From Zhengitettix transpicula (taxonomy: Eukaryota > Arthropoda > Insecta > Orthoptera > Tetrigidae), in NCBI GenBank assembly GCA_037074705.1, contig CM073590.1:184792746-184856745 (forward strand): DNA of 64,000 nt, read 5' to 3'. Under the pieces are notes generated by a model. It saw only the letters and a list, made by a program, of their open reading frames with translations, was not told the DNA's origin and did no database searches. The translations under genes and the position numbers were made by a program. Shown here one piece after another: positions 1 through 12,084 of the stretch (within the stretch, counting starts at the first letter, position 1; each line of letters starts with the position of its first letter).

Positions 1-315
1 TTATATCATTTAATGAATCCAACAACACCTGAAGAAGGTACCAAAAATTAGGATAGAAACGTCGTGACTTTTAATATATTTCTATTATAAATGTTTTAAA
101 TGTTTATTTACAATAAATTTCTGATTTAATAGGGTATTTTTTATTGATTTAAAGAAGTCAAATAAATATAACTGTTAATAACTTTAATGTATGTTATAAT
201 TATGTAGTCCGTAAGGACACTACCTCTAATAATTTTAAAAATAGACTTATTGCCCACATATCACTGGAGTATAAACTAACAATATACTGAACGAATAATA
301 GTATTTGTAACTTAC

Positions 316-422
316 AGGTGCGACGGTAGTCTCGTACATCGTAGGGTCGCAGTGGATTTTGTCTTCCTTCGACGTTATCAAGGGCTGAACAATCACCGTG
401 TACTCCGTGGGCAGCACTTCGT
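316..422 (-). CDS. Candidate internal coding exon, FN3-like (exon B)
   Basis: A 107-bp exon read on the minus strand. The acceptor lies just above 422 (a T-rich tract ending TTTTTCGACAG) and the donor just below 316 (CCT then GTAAGTTAC). After two bases that finish a split codon, 35 codons stay open and include PTEYTVIVQPL and KIHCDPTMYETT. The alternation of hydrophobic residues around EYTVIVQPL is what a fibronectin-III C or F strand looks like. A second frame is also open across the exon but looks less protein-like. The start phase is 1, matching the end phase of the exon candidate at 14984-15088, so the two can join as A|D|EVLP. The end phase is 0, and the next exon would lie outside the window. 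I do not recognise the gene; an extracellular receptor or adhesion protein is an inference from the FN3-like pattern only. Confidence 0.6.
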
Positions 423-447
423 CTGTCGAAAAATATATAAATATATA

Positions 448-1270
448 TGGTAAAACTAATGAAGGAGGCCATTAATTGTTTAAATTATAATGAATTGTTT
501 AGCGGCACCGATCTCAAAGAACAACAATGACGGCAGGCTCTTTGTTGTGAACTGCGCGCATTGTACGGAAGTTCAGTTGATTGCAGTCTGGTGAATCTTG
601 TGGTAGAGAGAAGGAGCGAAATTTAGAGTACGAACAGCATGGTCCAAACTTAGTAATTTCAACTGATAGACTTATATGTTAATCATTAAATTTGTAAAAA
701 AAGATCTGGACGGAGAGACAAGTTATACAAAAATCTGAAAAGCTGAAGCGAAAGGTTTAGTGCCCCGTTCAGATACTTACGCGCTCTGAAATAACATTTT
801 CCGCAAAAGGCAGCGAAATATAATACGTCCGACGGTTGACCGGAGTTGCAGATAATCGAGTTCCTGGAGGAGTAATCCAAGAAATACAACCGTGTGTTTG
901 TTCAAGTGTAGAGTCTGTGATTAATGGCCTTTTGTGTATTGTGTCCCAAGCTTCGAAATCATTAAGTCTGGTACCAGAAGGACAGTTGTAAGTACAAACC
1001 AAAATAATTAAATTTCTGTAAACGGTAATTAAGGGTATAGTCAGATTTCGTATTCCGTTAGTTTCAATTTGTTTTAATTGTTAATTTTTTAATTTATAAT
1101 CTTGATTGTTCTTATTTATCAAACCCAGTAAAGACCCAGAGAAGAAGAGTTATTAGATTTGATTGTTTGTGAAATATAAAAGTTTGTATTTTTCCTTGAC
1201 TGCCACAAATTATATAATAAAAAAATTGGTTTGTAAATTTTGATTGAATTTGGCGTGCCAAAGTAGGGCT
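448..1270 (+). mobile_element. LTR-like element, L family copy 1
   Basis: It starts TGGTAAAACTAATG beside an AT-repeat and shares the landmark order of the other L copies. These are GGCCATTAATTG near the start, GGTACCAG followed by a splice-donor-like GTAAGTAC near 990, TAGTCAGATTTCG near 1040, and CCCAGTAAAGACCCAGAG near 1125. A primer-binding-site-like TTGGCGTGCCAAAGTAGGGC lies near 1250. No gag or pol reading frame follows. It begins only about 25 bp from the acceptor of the exon candidate at 316-422. Confidence 0.5.
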
Positions 1271-2889
1271 AATAAATTGTACCTTTAATGAATAAATTTG
1301 TTTTTAATTATAATAATTTTTTAATTAAGCTCTTCATTCAATTATTAATTCTATTATAAAACATTTTTGATCATTATGTTGAATGTATGTGCTGTGTACA
1401 AATATTGGCATATAACAGTTTAAATTTCATTATACAAATTACGTAGTAGTCCAAAATTTGTTTTGCCATAAAATACTTATATGTCAAAACAAGGGTAAGG
1501 TACAAACGCAATAATTTATCACGTTCAGGGTAACAATTACACTCTATAAAAGCAAGTATTATTCATAAAATGATTATCTTTATTAGGTAGAAGTGATCTT
1601 TTACGTTTGAAAATAGTGTAGTGTATTTCGTGTTGGAATAATAGCGTCTTCGAATTTGTATTACGCAGCTTTCTTGAAGAATTAGACCGGGAGTTTTACG
1701 GACTAGTATACGCGAGAATGATGAATTTGATAACTTAAATACTCCCACTGTATGCCTCTCTGTAAAACGTATGACTGTCATCTGTTCGCTCCGGATTAAA
1801 TCCCAGACCAAAAAGACCGCTGCTTCCTACCAGACTGCAAATATCAAGAACTATTCAACATCTAGGTAACAACTCGCTCAAATACTTAAATTGATAGTGG
1901 CCTCTCTTTAAGACAACTTAACGTTTATTCCGCAAGAAGTAGAAACAATCTTCCAGCACGATACATCGCCCAGCAAAACAACCTTTACAGAGTCCACCCT
2001 GTATATATTTTTACCTTATCTCACATAACGCAATTGGTGCCAAAACAATAATTTATTTTAGCTGGGGAAAACAATTCAGCTGTCTTCTTCGATGTTGTGA
2101 ACGTATAATAACTGCCGGATTAATTGTAACAGAAATAATTAATTTTTACTCGAACGATCAACGCCACAAGGAAAAGGCCTCATTCGTGTTTAAGGACCAC
2201 CTAACCTGCTGTGTCGTCTGCAGCAATGAATGATGTATAGTAAAGTCAGCAAAAGAATGTACATTCTAGTGACTTAATTAATGTCTATCGTGAAATAAAC
2301 TTGTCGTAGACAGCATGGACTGAAATCAGGTAGTGAAAATAACAAATCATAAATTTTATGATATAACACTCAATAAATTCCAAACCAGCCGAATATAGAC
2401 TGGCACGGAGGAAAGAAAATCGGTGTTGACTGTGCCTAACTAATCTTTCCAAGTGGGACCTAGATTAAGCACTCCCAATTTCCATCATGTTCTGGAAACA
2501 CAATTATTTCCTGGTTTCTTCTATACCGTTGAAGTAATTGTTAAAACTTATTTGAATATAGTTAATATTTTAAGTTACATCTCTTTAACTGATTATGTCA
2601 ATTTAATTTTCTGCTTGTCAGAAAAACCGTTCAGCCGTCCTTCTGTAAAGCCATCAATATTCATGCTCCATCAGTTAATATTCAGGGCTTCGGAACGTTT
2701 CCGCCATATAGCCCATAACGAATCTATAATGTTCCATCCGAATCGGTTAGACCGATTTCTTGTGAAAAGCGAACAAATTCATTGTGACAGAATGTGAATC
2801 CGTTTCGTATTTACAAATGCATGAAAATGTAAGATAAACTTAAAGTGTAATATAAGAAAGGTGCAGAAAACGTTCTATTTTATTAATTT
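1271..2889. other. AT-rich stretch without recognisable gene
   Basis: I see no splice-flanked open frame and no clear repeat here. The 114-codon frame at 2453-2797 (+) has no recognisable motif. Near 2725 a GTTCCATCCGAATCGGTT string resembles decayed LINE 3' ends. Confidence 0.4.
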
Positions 2890-3355
2890 CTAGCTGGGTG
2901 CCCGGCGTTGACCAAAAATGTCGTTTATCCATAACCCTTCATTTGACTCCAATCTAGGTAGCTTTTGCGTTATTTTTATGTAACACAACTCGCCCATTAT
3001 CCCTAAATGTGTTTACCTCCCATTCCGACGGCAGTTGAAATCATTGACTCTGAAATAGTTTCATTCGTTGAATGAACATGTTTGAAAATTTCAACCCCTG
3101 CTACAGTGAGTTAAAAAAAATTCCACGCTAAAATCGGCAGGTTACATCACTTGAAAATTTCTATCCCCGTTCAGACCCCCACACCTCCCATCACCCCGCG
3201 TTAACCAGTTTGTCACAATTAAACTCATCGACATCCATAACCCCACAATTGATTCGAATTTTGGTCTATTCGCGTTATTTTCTTGTAACGCAACACCAAA
3301 CCCCACCCCTAAGCGTACTCCCTTTCCATGGCGCCAGGGATTGAAATTTAAATGG
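2890..3355. repeat. Degenerate tandem duplication, LINE-3'-end-like
   Basis: Two diverged units, about 2930-3050 and 3234-3353, repeat with a spacing of about 300 bp. Both contain CCATAACC, then GCGTTATTTT with TGTAAC and CAAC, then a C-rich stretch ending in TTGAAAT. The leading GCTGGGTGCCCGGCGTTG and the style of the units resemble decayed insect LINE 3' regions. The 95-codon minus-strand frame here is an artefact of the low-AT repeat. Confidence 0.4.
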
Positions 3356-4712
3356 ATAGATAGATAAACGCCTTTATGAAAATTAATTCTATTCCAGATA
3401 AAAGAATCTAAGACATCAGAAATTGTCACTGGGTTGTTAAATAGTATTTACCGTCTTTCTGTTTTCAACATGAACGTAATGTATCCACACTTCGCAGAGA
3501 AAAATGGTGAAAATATATATGTAAAACAGACAGTCAGAATATACCGGGGAATGTAGAAATGTACCAGCAGAAAGTTCGTGTGTATTAGCCTTTTGAAAAC
3601 TTATACCTTTTATAATTTTTTATTCGTATTTTAATAGTTAATCCATTTATTGTTACAGCTGACCTCTTGAGTCATTATCGGAAAACTGAAATTATTTTTC
3701 TCTTCGCAATATAAATACAGACATTTAATGTCTGAGTGCAGTATTAAGTTGTTTTTTTCTGCACAATTTATTTATTTTGGAATTGTAACATCCCGTATCC
3801 ATCTGGCGAAGGAGCGAGTGAATAGCGAGTGGGCGGATATTTGCCTACAGCACCTACGCCAGCGAGCATCACCATCATGTTCTCACAAAACTTTTATATA
3901 TTCTTAAAAATCGATTTTGCATTCGAATAATTTAAGTAGAGTATTAATTATATTTCATAAAGATACCTGAATTATTAAATTAAAATTCATTACTAATTAA
4001 CTGGGCATTCCCTAAGTAAATATTGAAGAGTGAGCTATTTTGTAAATAATTTCATAAATTTGCATATTATATTCTGAATAATATATTATTAGATGATTCT
4101 ACAGCCTAATGAGTCGCCTTGACCTACCGAGACGACTGCCAGACTGTCATCTTACGTGACTCGTATTCTGAATAAATGAGGTTGCAATTAACGAAAAAAC
4201 ACCATGCATAATCACAAAATAATATAACAGTTCATAAATTTAAAGATTTAACTAAGAAGTTAAAAATAATTAAGCTTTTGTTACGGTAATTTTTGTTTAA
4301 TGGAGATATTTGTTTCGGATAGACACATTACAGATTTCTGTACTAGAATAACTTTAGTTTGTATGTGTTGTCAGCACGATTGGAAGGAGTTATTACATTA
4401 ATTATGTGGAAGGATGGAGTGTTAGTGAGCGTTCCTCTCTACTCTCGGAATATTAATTACTTGGTAGCCATTAATTTCCGCTGCCGCAATGACCACGAAG
4501 ATAATCCACATTCACTCGGTGAAAATTCGTACCCTCCTTTAAGAGGAGAACTATCAAAACCACATTGAGCGTTTTATGTAAGAGTAAATATGGAGGAAAG
4601 TTATTAAAAATGCAAATAAAGTAAATGTAATGAAATAAATAATACTGTAATTCTAGAAAATGTTTCGTAAATCGCAAAGATGTTATTTCGTATCAAAAGT
4701 ATTTTCATAAGT
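3356..4712. other. AT-rich stretch, no gene seen
   Basis: There are only short AT-rich reading frames on both strands and no convincing splice pair or repeat. Confidence 0.4.
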
Positions 4713-4865
4713 TAAAAAGTACACGGGCGAGCCTGCTGTGTTGTAACAGTCAGCATTACAGAGGTCCCGCGTTTGAATCCCGGAATGGGCGTGGATTTTA
4801 GTCATATATGATGAGTCTGACAGCCTTTCTGGTAGGAAAAGACCATAATTGAGTTGAAGAGTCAA
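4713..4865 (+). mobile_element. tRNA-derived SINE fragment
   Basis: The string GCGTTTGAATCCCGG at about 4769-4783 is close to a Pol III B box (GGTTCGANNCC). It follows an about 60-base head of tRNA-like spacing (CGGGCGAGCCTGCTGTG). The remainder looks like an unrelated SINE body. No intact cloverleaf is present, so this is not called as a tRNA gene. Confidence 0.4.
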
Positions 4866-5549
4866 ATAGAAATAAAGGAAAAAGTATATGCGCCACTCAA
4901 ATCCTTAAATAATATATTAAGGAACATCGTCAACCAAGAAATATCCCATGGCGTATAACTATGACCATTACAAGTAATTTATAAGAAAAAGTTTTATAAT
5001 ACATTATCATATGTGCAAATTATTTCAATATTATTTATATCATATAACAGTATTAGTACAGTTCTAAGGGATTTCGTAATTCTGAAATTAATTGCAACAA
5101 GTTGTTACACATATTTCTTCCTTCTTGTATCTTCTCTTTAAACTCTTTGATAGAATGCATAATGTAGTGTACATAGGTGGACTAAATTAATTGGGGTTTA
5201 TTTATTATTTTATTTTACGTAAAAATTTTAAGAAATTTATGTTCTCGCGTTCAGCCTGGCCATCTTATTCACGGAACTCACATTATGAAGGAAAAGCAAA
5301 CAGCCATCAGAGTCCTTCCTAAAAGCAGGTTTGAACGCGCCGAGATATTATAAGATTCTGGCAAAACAATTCTCCGTTATTAAATTTATAGCGCGATTTT
5401 GAACATATTCGCCTCCAACTTGGTGCCTGATGAACCTGACTTCCTAGGGACTTTAAAGTAATTACGTAAACCCCGTATGGGAGTGGGTTACAATAATATT
5501 GTCGTTGCAATAATAATATTGTCATTATCATTGCTTACCGAGGTGAGGA
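4866..5549. other. AT-rich stretch, no gene seen
   Basis: The part at 5300-5480 is somewhat richer in GC but has stops in all frames and no clear repeat relationship. A pyrimidine tract plus AG followed 17 bases later by GTAAGC (minus strand, about 5537-5555) is splice-like. Its phase does not fit the exon chain, so it is not called. Confidence 0.35.
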
Positions 5550-6170
5550 TGTGACCTGTAGAGCAGGCAGGAGATAAGTGTTCCAGAAGTTGGAGAGTAA
5601 GGCAGTTATTAATAAAATTAGTTACGGGGAAGTCGTGAAGAAAGTATTTAAGTAGTAGCAGTGAAGTTCTGGAAGTTATTGAGTATTCGTAAAGTTGTGA
5701 AGTTATTCGGAAGTCATGAAGTTGGAGAGTAGTTAATTAGTGATTAATGAAATACAGTAAAGTTGAGAGTCGTAAGAGAAATTTTAATGTATCTAGCCGG
5801 TGTTCCTGGCCCACGAGAAGAAGAAAGAAGACTGTGTCACCCTCTTCCTGGAACGCGGAAATGCCAGTCTAGAACTTCGCGCTACTTAAGTCCCCAGAGC
5901 CGACTTTCCTGCCAGATACTGGAAGGAACTGGTAAAGTAATGAAACATTAAGTCCGTCTAAGTCGGATTTATGAATGCCTCAGTAGCCAACATTTACAAA
6001 GATTTATGAGCACAGAATTTAGAGCCCAAAACCTCCAGAAAAAAAAGTGTCATTGTTTGTTTTTATGTGTACACAGTCGGTAGTAATTACAATTTGTAAT
6101 TATAGCAGGAAGGTAATATATTTTTTGTTATTAAAAAGATTTCTTTTCAACGGCTGTTCTATTTAATGTT
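5550..6170 (+). repeat. Possible decayed LTR-like or repeat tract
   Basis: From 5620 to 5740 the sequence is a loose series of GAAGT-centred words (GTGAAGTT, GGAAGTTATT, GGAAGTCATG). It is followed by a GC-richer block at 5790-5940 and by GAGCCCAAAACCTCCAG near 6020. The layout resembles the LTR-like elements elsewhere in the window, but I cannot find their diagnostic ends, so the call is tentative. The 62-codon frame inside has no recognisable motif. Confidence 0.25.
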
Positions 6171-6586
6171 ACGATGTCCTATTATTTAATATTTATTCCG
6201 AATTAAATAAGTAATTAGATTTCTGTATATTTATAGATAAAGTAAATAGAGCATTACAATAACAATTCACCTGCTTTATAATAATATCCAGCGAAAAATA
6301 AACGGATAATCAATTCATAGGCAGAAATTAGTTGTGTTGTTACAATAAACTTCATTTATCATTCATCGTGAAAAATTTTGTCTTATTATCAAGGAGGCTA
6401 TTTCTTGAGTAGTTTATTAAATTAATCGAGAGTAAACTACGGTCTCTGTTAGTTTTCCATCTAACAACTAGGTCGAAACTGAAATTATTCTGAGGCATAC
6501 AAAATACATGCTATTACGAAATAGCTTAGACTAACTGTTTGTATTGGAATGAAAAAAATAACTTTGAACACGGAGCAAGAACGTGT
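6171..6586. other. AT-rich stretch, no gene seen
   Basis: Nothing beyond AT-rich sequence and short chance frames. Confidence 0.4.
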
Positions 6587-6840
6587 TGTAACACATATAA
6601 CGACCACTCTTAAATAAATATTTTGATTTTTTTAAAAAAGGAGGAGAAATTTCATAAAATCATGTGCGCGGATAAGTTTTTATTTAACAGCAGCCATCCT
6701 GACTTTAACTGTTTTAGTAAAATAAAAAATATTTGCTGTAACATGCATAACAGACACTCTTAAAATAAATATTTGGATATAAACGAGGAGGAGAAATTTA
6801 ATTCAATCTTGTGTGCGGGCAAGTTTTTATTTAACAACAG
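6587..6840 (+). repeat. Two-unit tandem duplication, period 150 bp
   Basis: Units at 6587-6693 and 6737-6840 share TGTAACA, CATAAC, CACTCTTAAA, GAGGAGAAATTT and AAGTTTTTATTTAACA in the same order. They differ at scattered sites and in the spacer, so the duplication is old. Confidence 0.7.
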
Positions 6841-7710
6841 AAAGTAATTCGTTGATTTAATTAAAGCAGTTAAAATAAATAAATACACTTTGTGGTTCGT
6901 ATGAGATGGTTTCTACAGTGATTCTCACACACACGTAATTAATATTTAACGTATTGAGACCGAAATGTTGGCGAGACGTATAGAAAGCGTGTAACACAAT
7001 CAATAAATTTGATGTTTGTTATCTCTTAATTCGTGCTTGGATTATCGAGTGAATAAATTCTTATTATCAGTCTTTTTTCGAATCTATCCCCCCTCATCTC
7101 CTTTGAATCTGTTTCTTCGGAAATATTAGCCGGGTATCGTGAGGTTTCCTTTGTCCAAATGACGTCATCAATACTAATCACCCAATTCAAAAACTGGACT
7201 AATTATGTAGGATGAAAAAAAATTGGAAACATAAATATTATTTATAAAATGAACATACAAACTAATATTGAGTTAAATTATTAAACTTGCAAATTCTAGT
7301 CATCAGTTTACAGTATAACATTCACATGATTTATGACAGGAGCTTTCGACCTGTCTCGGCATAATTATCTGTTATGAATCGGATAAATCAAATAGTTTCA
7401 GTGTAACAAAACGCAAGTCAAAAACTTTTCAGAATGTTTTACGATAAATATATACGTATACAAAAATATATAACGTCTTGTAAGATAAAAAACAGTCGCT
7501 CTTTGCAAAAGCATCCTTTTCCTCCTAAACAGACAAGAGTCAATACTGCGAACTATATATTTATGCTTAACTTTGTCTAGAATCTGGAACAGTTAAGCAG
7601 ACAAAATTATAAACAAATGGCAATTAATTTAAAACAAATAAATCATATATCATATTATCAAGTTCAACAAATGAATGACAGTGGGGTCCACTACAAAATC
7701 CCGACACTCA
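6841..7710. other. AT-rich stretch, no gene seen
   Basis: No repeat or splice-flanked frame was found. Confidence 0.4.
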
Positions 7711-8807
7711 CTTGCCCGATGCACGCTTTACCGACAACAATATCCCGATTGACATTTGCCCGACAGTACATTATCCATAGTGACGTTTGCCCGACAGAAC
7801 ATTACCCCGATTGACGTTTTCCTGGTAGGTCATTTTCCCGAAAGGTATGTTTTTACGATATAAAGCATAATATTAGTACTTTAGAACACTTAATATGTTA
7901 CTTATAATATTATACATGATTATTAATGTAAATTAAGTTATTCATTAATGCGTGGAGCTGATTTAGAATGTTTTTAAAATGCTACCACGTCCCTATTTCT
8001 GCTTGAGGTGTTTCATCAAAACACTTTTTTGTTGGATCGTACGTAACATATGTACAAAATATGAAAGAATTTGCTCCACGTTTCTAAGATTGAACGCAGA
8101 GCTTCGATTACACCCACTCGTAGCAGCTGAACTTCAACTTAAGCGGCGTATTGAATATCGTAATTATACTCAGCTCCATCCACAACTACGGTTTCGACAA
8201 CCATATCGGGTGATATCAAATTATTATTATCATTCCCTTACACCCCCACCTCTCGGGGTTAAACTTTAACTTAACTCTGCTGGTATGGCGTAACAAAAAC
8301 CATAACTACCATAACACCGGGTTCGATACCAATCTTGACCGTTGTCGCAAATTTTTTTCACCCACTTTCACCCCACCTCAGAGCTATCCTCATGCCATTA
8401 GGGGACTGAGACTGAAAACATCAATAGTGACATTATGAGACCTCGTAAACGATTTATTCTGCGCCAATATCGCATATTTTGAAAATTCCACACCTTTCTA
8501 ACCACACCGTAGGGTCGGTAGTTTAGCTTTAGTCCTCAGAATTTGTTCCGGGATCTCAAGTTCAACGTGTACCAAGTTTGGTTGAAATTGTTCCATGCAT
8601 TAATTAATTTACAATAATAACCATGTATAATATAGCCTAAGTAACATACTAAGTGCTCATCATTATGATTTATTTCGTAAAAATGCACCTTTCGGAAAAA
8701 CGTCAATCGGGATAATGTACTGTTGGGAAAACGACAAGCGGGATAATGATCTGTCGGGCAAACGTCAATCTGGATATTGTTGTCGGGAAAACGTGCAGCG
8801 GGCAAAC
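7711..8807. mobile_element. Foldback-like DNA element with long inverted arms
   Basis: The left arm (about 7711-7960) and right arm (about 8590-8807) are inverted copies of each other at roughly three-quarters identity by eye. The outer part of each arm is built of short direct subrepeats of about 30 bp, of the type TTGCCCGACAGTACATTATC plus CCGATTGACG. The inner part of each arm is unique AT-rich sequence ending near CATTAATGC. Long inverted repeats built of short tandem units are the hallmark of foldback elements. The centre (8000-8580) holds a C-rich, LINE-3'-like tract and no transposase, so the element is non-autonomous. Flanking target duplications were not identified. Confidence 0.6.
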
Positions 8808-10164
8808 TACCGCATCTCATGTATAAGTACTATAATAGTTATTTTATTTTGACACTTAAATTCGCGGAATCGTCTATTTTAAGAACATCAGAAAATTTGG
8901 TGCCAACAAATTAATAGACCGAAAAAAGTAAAAATTAATATAAATAACAGAACTGTATGGCAAATTAGTTAAGTGCGTTAAAATTATATACAACAAATTT
9001 CTGGAAATATTTGAGATGCAGTAGACATAAGATGCCAAATTAAGGAAACTTATTTAATAAAATTCAGTGTAATCACCAAAGAAACTTTGTCATAATACTC
9101 GTACGTTTTCTAGGAAGTAAAAAAAAACACTACTAACGCCGTCCACCGTTGTTAACAAGACACATAATTTAAAATTTCTTCATTAATTTTGATAACAAAT
9201 TATTTCAGGTCAATTTTGATGTCACCTGAAATGAGAATTTTGAAACTATCAAAATAAATTGTATGCATTTATTGTTTTAGTTGAAGAGTGCGTAAATTTG
9301 ACATGCGCCTAGCTTTGTGGCCTTAGTTAGTCAATCCCATTACAATATAATGCAATAAGTATAACTGTAATTACATCTTTTTAGGAAAAGACGAGAAGCA
9401 CGAAGAAGCACAATTAATACTAACATTCACAAGATTGGAACGTTATAAAAGAACTGCATAAATAACAATAAAGCATCCGTATTAACGTTGTTTTACGTCT
9501 GAAGAATAAATAAAATTTCAGTTTGAAATTGCAAAACACGGCTCAGTGAATTAATAATTTAATTTTTAATATTTAAATTATTACAGAACTTGCCAGTTAA
9601 TTAAAATCAGGGAATATTCGTAATAGAGAATTACGCCATCGGACCAAAAACCAATATTGATATTTGCTGTATATTACACATATACAAAAAAATAAAGTAC
9701 AAAGACACCAATCCTTTCCGTAGAAGTTAAATTAATGACATTAATTTGCAGAAAGCGAAATGCTGATATGAGATTTATACAGAAAATTGACGTAATGAAG
9801 ATTTATAATACATTCAAACATACGTTTTATTGAAGAGCACACACGAAGTAATGTATATGTTAGTAATTAATTACTTTTCTTTAATTTATGGATATTTTAT
9901 TTGAAATTCTATTTCAATTTATTACAATACGTAATTATTTACAGAAATAACACAACTAAAGAAGGAGATATTAAATTCAATTTCTACAATTTAAAAATAA
10001 GGCACAATTCAAATAAATTTAATATACATGATCAATGTTCTTAATGGGTAATGAATGAAAATACTTTCTAGATAATAATGACTAATGGAATAATGTATCG
10101 ATTAAAGGTTGGTTAAATGGAAGGTTACACTTTAAATAGGAAATTCGTATATTTGTATAACACT
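8808..10164. other. AT-rich stretch, no gene seen
   Basis: About 1.3 kb of very AT-rich DNA without repeats I can recognise. Confidence 0.4.
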
Positions 10165-10265
10165 TGGACCAATGGCGTTCGTTAAAACGGCTTTCCCGGT
10201 GTATGGATTTAATAAATTGATGATGGCGAAGATGAATTTCGTTGAAACGTTGTGCTATAATAAAG
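10165..10265 (+). repeat. Hairpin-family fragment with hammerhead-like core
   Basis: CGGCTTTCCCGGTG is followed by TTGATGATGGCGAAG, then TTTCGTTGAAACGTTG. TGATGA and GAAACG bracket a small hairpin (GCGAA with TTCGT). The same CGGCTTTCCCGGTG word appears inverted at about 54850, next to another such core. Confidence 0.4.
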
Positions 10266-11337
10266 AATCGAGTCTGTTAGTAAGCCGAGAATCTTTTACC
10301 AGATCGTCTAGTTTTCCTTCTGTCGGTGGACTTATATCAACTTAATATCAACGTATGTCTGTTTATACTCTTATATAGTATATGTGAAATGTACGAGCAT
10401 TCTGCTGTTTATTACATTTAAGGAAACTTATATTTTATCTGTCAGACCCTTTTTATATCTTCTCCCACCTCAATTTCTTAGAAACTGATTAATTCTATTA
10501 CTTTTCTTACAGTGTTATCGGTTTAAGGTGCTTAAAGGAATAAATAATTTTATAAGTGAACTTTTACATAGAAATTCAACAAAAATTCGTCGTCAATTTA
10601 GACATTTACTTGTAAGGTTTAAGATAACCTATTGTAGTATAAGACTCTTTTATGTCTGCATTGTTTAAACTTTTAATAAAGGCCAGTAACAGACAAATTA
10701 ATAAATATTAATTTAAAGGAATTTAATTTAACGTGTTTCTGTCTCGATTGTGGACCCTCATCATCTTTATAATGAAGACTTTAAAAATGAAAGATATAAT
10801 TGTTTAAAGGTATTAGTAGATTAGTGAAATATATGAGAAAAAATAACAAAGATAAGTAGTATAAATGGTTTGAAGATCATGTATTAAAATTTTATAAATA
10901 TCACTTAATAAATTCGAGTCATGTGGAAGGTTAATGTTACTTCTATGTTCCTTAATTCTGGTAATCATTGGTTTGATCTATGTATATGGATGAACAATCA
11001 TTACATTTTAACTGATAATCTATGCTAATAATTTTTACTTTCATATACGGCGTCTTTAAATTTTCTAATAATGGTAGATAAATTATAGATGTATTTGGTC
11101 GATCAACTGTATATTATCGTATCTGAATAGTTTTGGCAATGAATTGTGGAAATATTGGTGGAATGACAAAATTATAGATGTTAATACTTTGGTAATGACA
11201 CTATAAGGACGTATAGAATTACCTCTGTTTCGAGGCAATCTGCAATGTATACTGTATTCGCACATTCTACTAATTGTACATTCTAGTAACAGAAAATAAG
11301 AGTAACTGAAACTTCTAGAAACATAAACATAAACGAA
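10266..11337. other. AT-rich stretch, no gene seen
   Basis: The 107-codon minus frame at 11083-11406 is Tyr/Phe-rich AT translation and overlaps the neighbouring repeat. It has no recognisable domain. Confidence 0.4.
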
Positions 11338-11520
11338 ATAAATAAATAATAATAAGAAACATAGCCAAATACAGACCAAAGAAGTGATAATATAAATACC
11401 ACACATAGTTTCTGGGATCCTTGTCTCTTTCTTCAGGTGCTAAGAAGAACCTAGACCGACACAACTGCACAAGTCAGTTAGTAAAACTAAAAAGCGACGA
11501 AAACGCAACGACAACGGATA
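11338..11520 (-). repeat. Hairpin-family half copy
   Basis: Matches the right half of the full hairpin element at 62535-62892, inverted. The shared order is TAGCCAA, GTGATAATATAAATACCACA, GTTTCTGGGATCCTTGT, then GACACAACTGCAC, then AAGCGACGAAAACGCAACGA. Confidence 0.65.
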
Positions 11521-11899
11521 AGCAGAAGGTTTAACGTAATAATAAGGGATCGTAGAAATTGTTGAGTTTCATAGTGTCGGTACATTAATTGCTGTATTGT
11601 TGGCTTTAATGTGTAGCATCACTGATATAAGTCTGGAATTGTGCCTGGTGTCAATGTTTATAATCAATGTATACAATCAAATGTATGTTTCGAGTTGATA
11701 TTTTTGGAGACTACAGATTTTTTATCGTTTGGAAGTTTGATATTAGACATATGTTCCTTGATACGTGTATTAAGGGAACGTTTTGTTTACCCTATGTAGC
11801 AGGAATTACAATTAGAGCAAGAGAGCTACACAATGTTTGCTGTAGGTGTCAAGTAGGTCCTTGTGATCAAAGATTGAAGCCTTTCCCTGTGCAGTTGTT

Positions 11900-12084
11900 C
11901 AATATATTGTTCTCGTAGTTCAACCGGGTTTTGCATAATTGTAGAACGCAACGTTTCGACGACTAAAAGCTCTCTCGTCATCTTCTACACTTCGCCTAGA
12001 AGATGACGACAGAGCTTTTAGTCGTCGAAACGTTGCGTTCTACAATTATGCAAAACCCGGTTGAACTCCGAGAACAATATATTG
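11900..12084. repeat. Near-perfect palindrome, 87-bp arms
   Basis: The left arm 11900-11986 and right arm 11998-12084 are reverse complements with only two mismatches that I can see, around an 11-bp spacer. Each arm contains GACGA, a short loop and GTCGTCGAAACGTTGCG, the same CGAAACGTT signature as the other hairpin repeats. The right arm abuts directly on an inverted pair of family A SINE fragments. Confidence 0.9.

Noticed and set aside
200..472. 90-codon minus frame over the exon at 316-422
   Set aside because: It reads the exon in a less protein-like frame and its start lies in intron; the splice-bounded frame containing EYTVIVQPL is the better reading.
2453..2797. 114-codon plus frame
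   Set aside because: No recognisable domain; the 3' part overlaps a LINE-3'-end-like string.
5537..5555. 17-bp micro-exon on the minus strand
   Set aside because: Good splice sites, but its phase does not fit between the neighbouring exon candidates and it borders a probable repeat.
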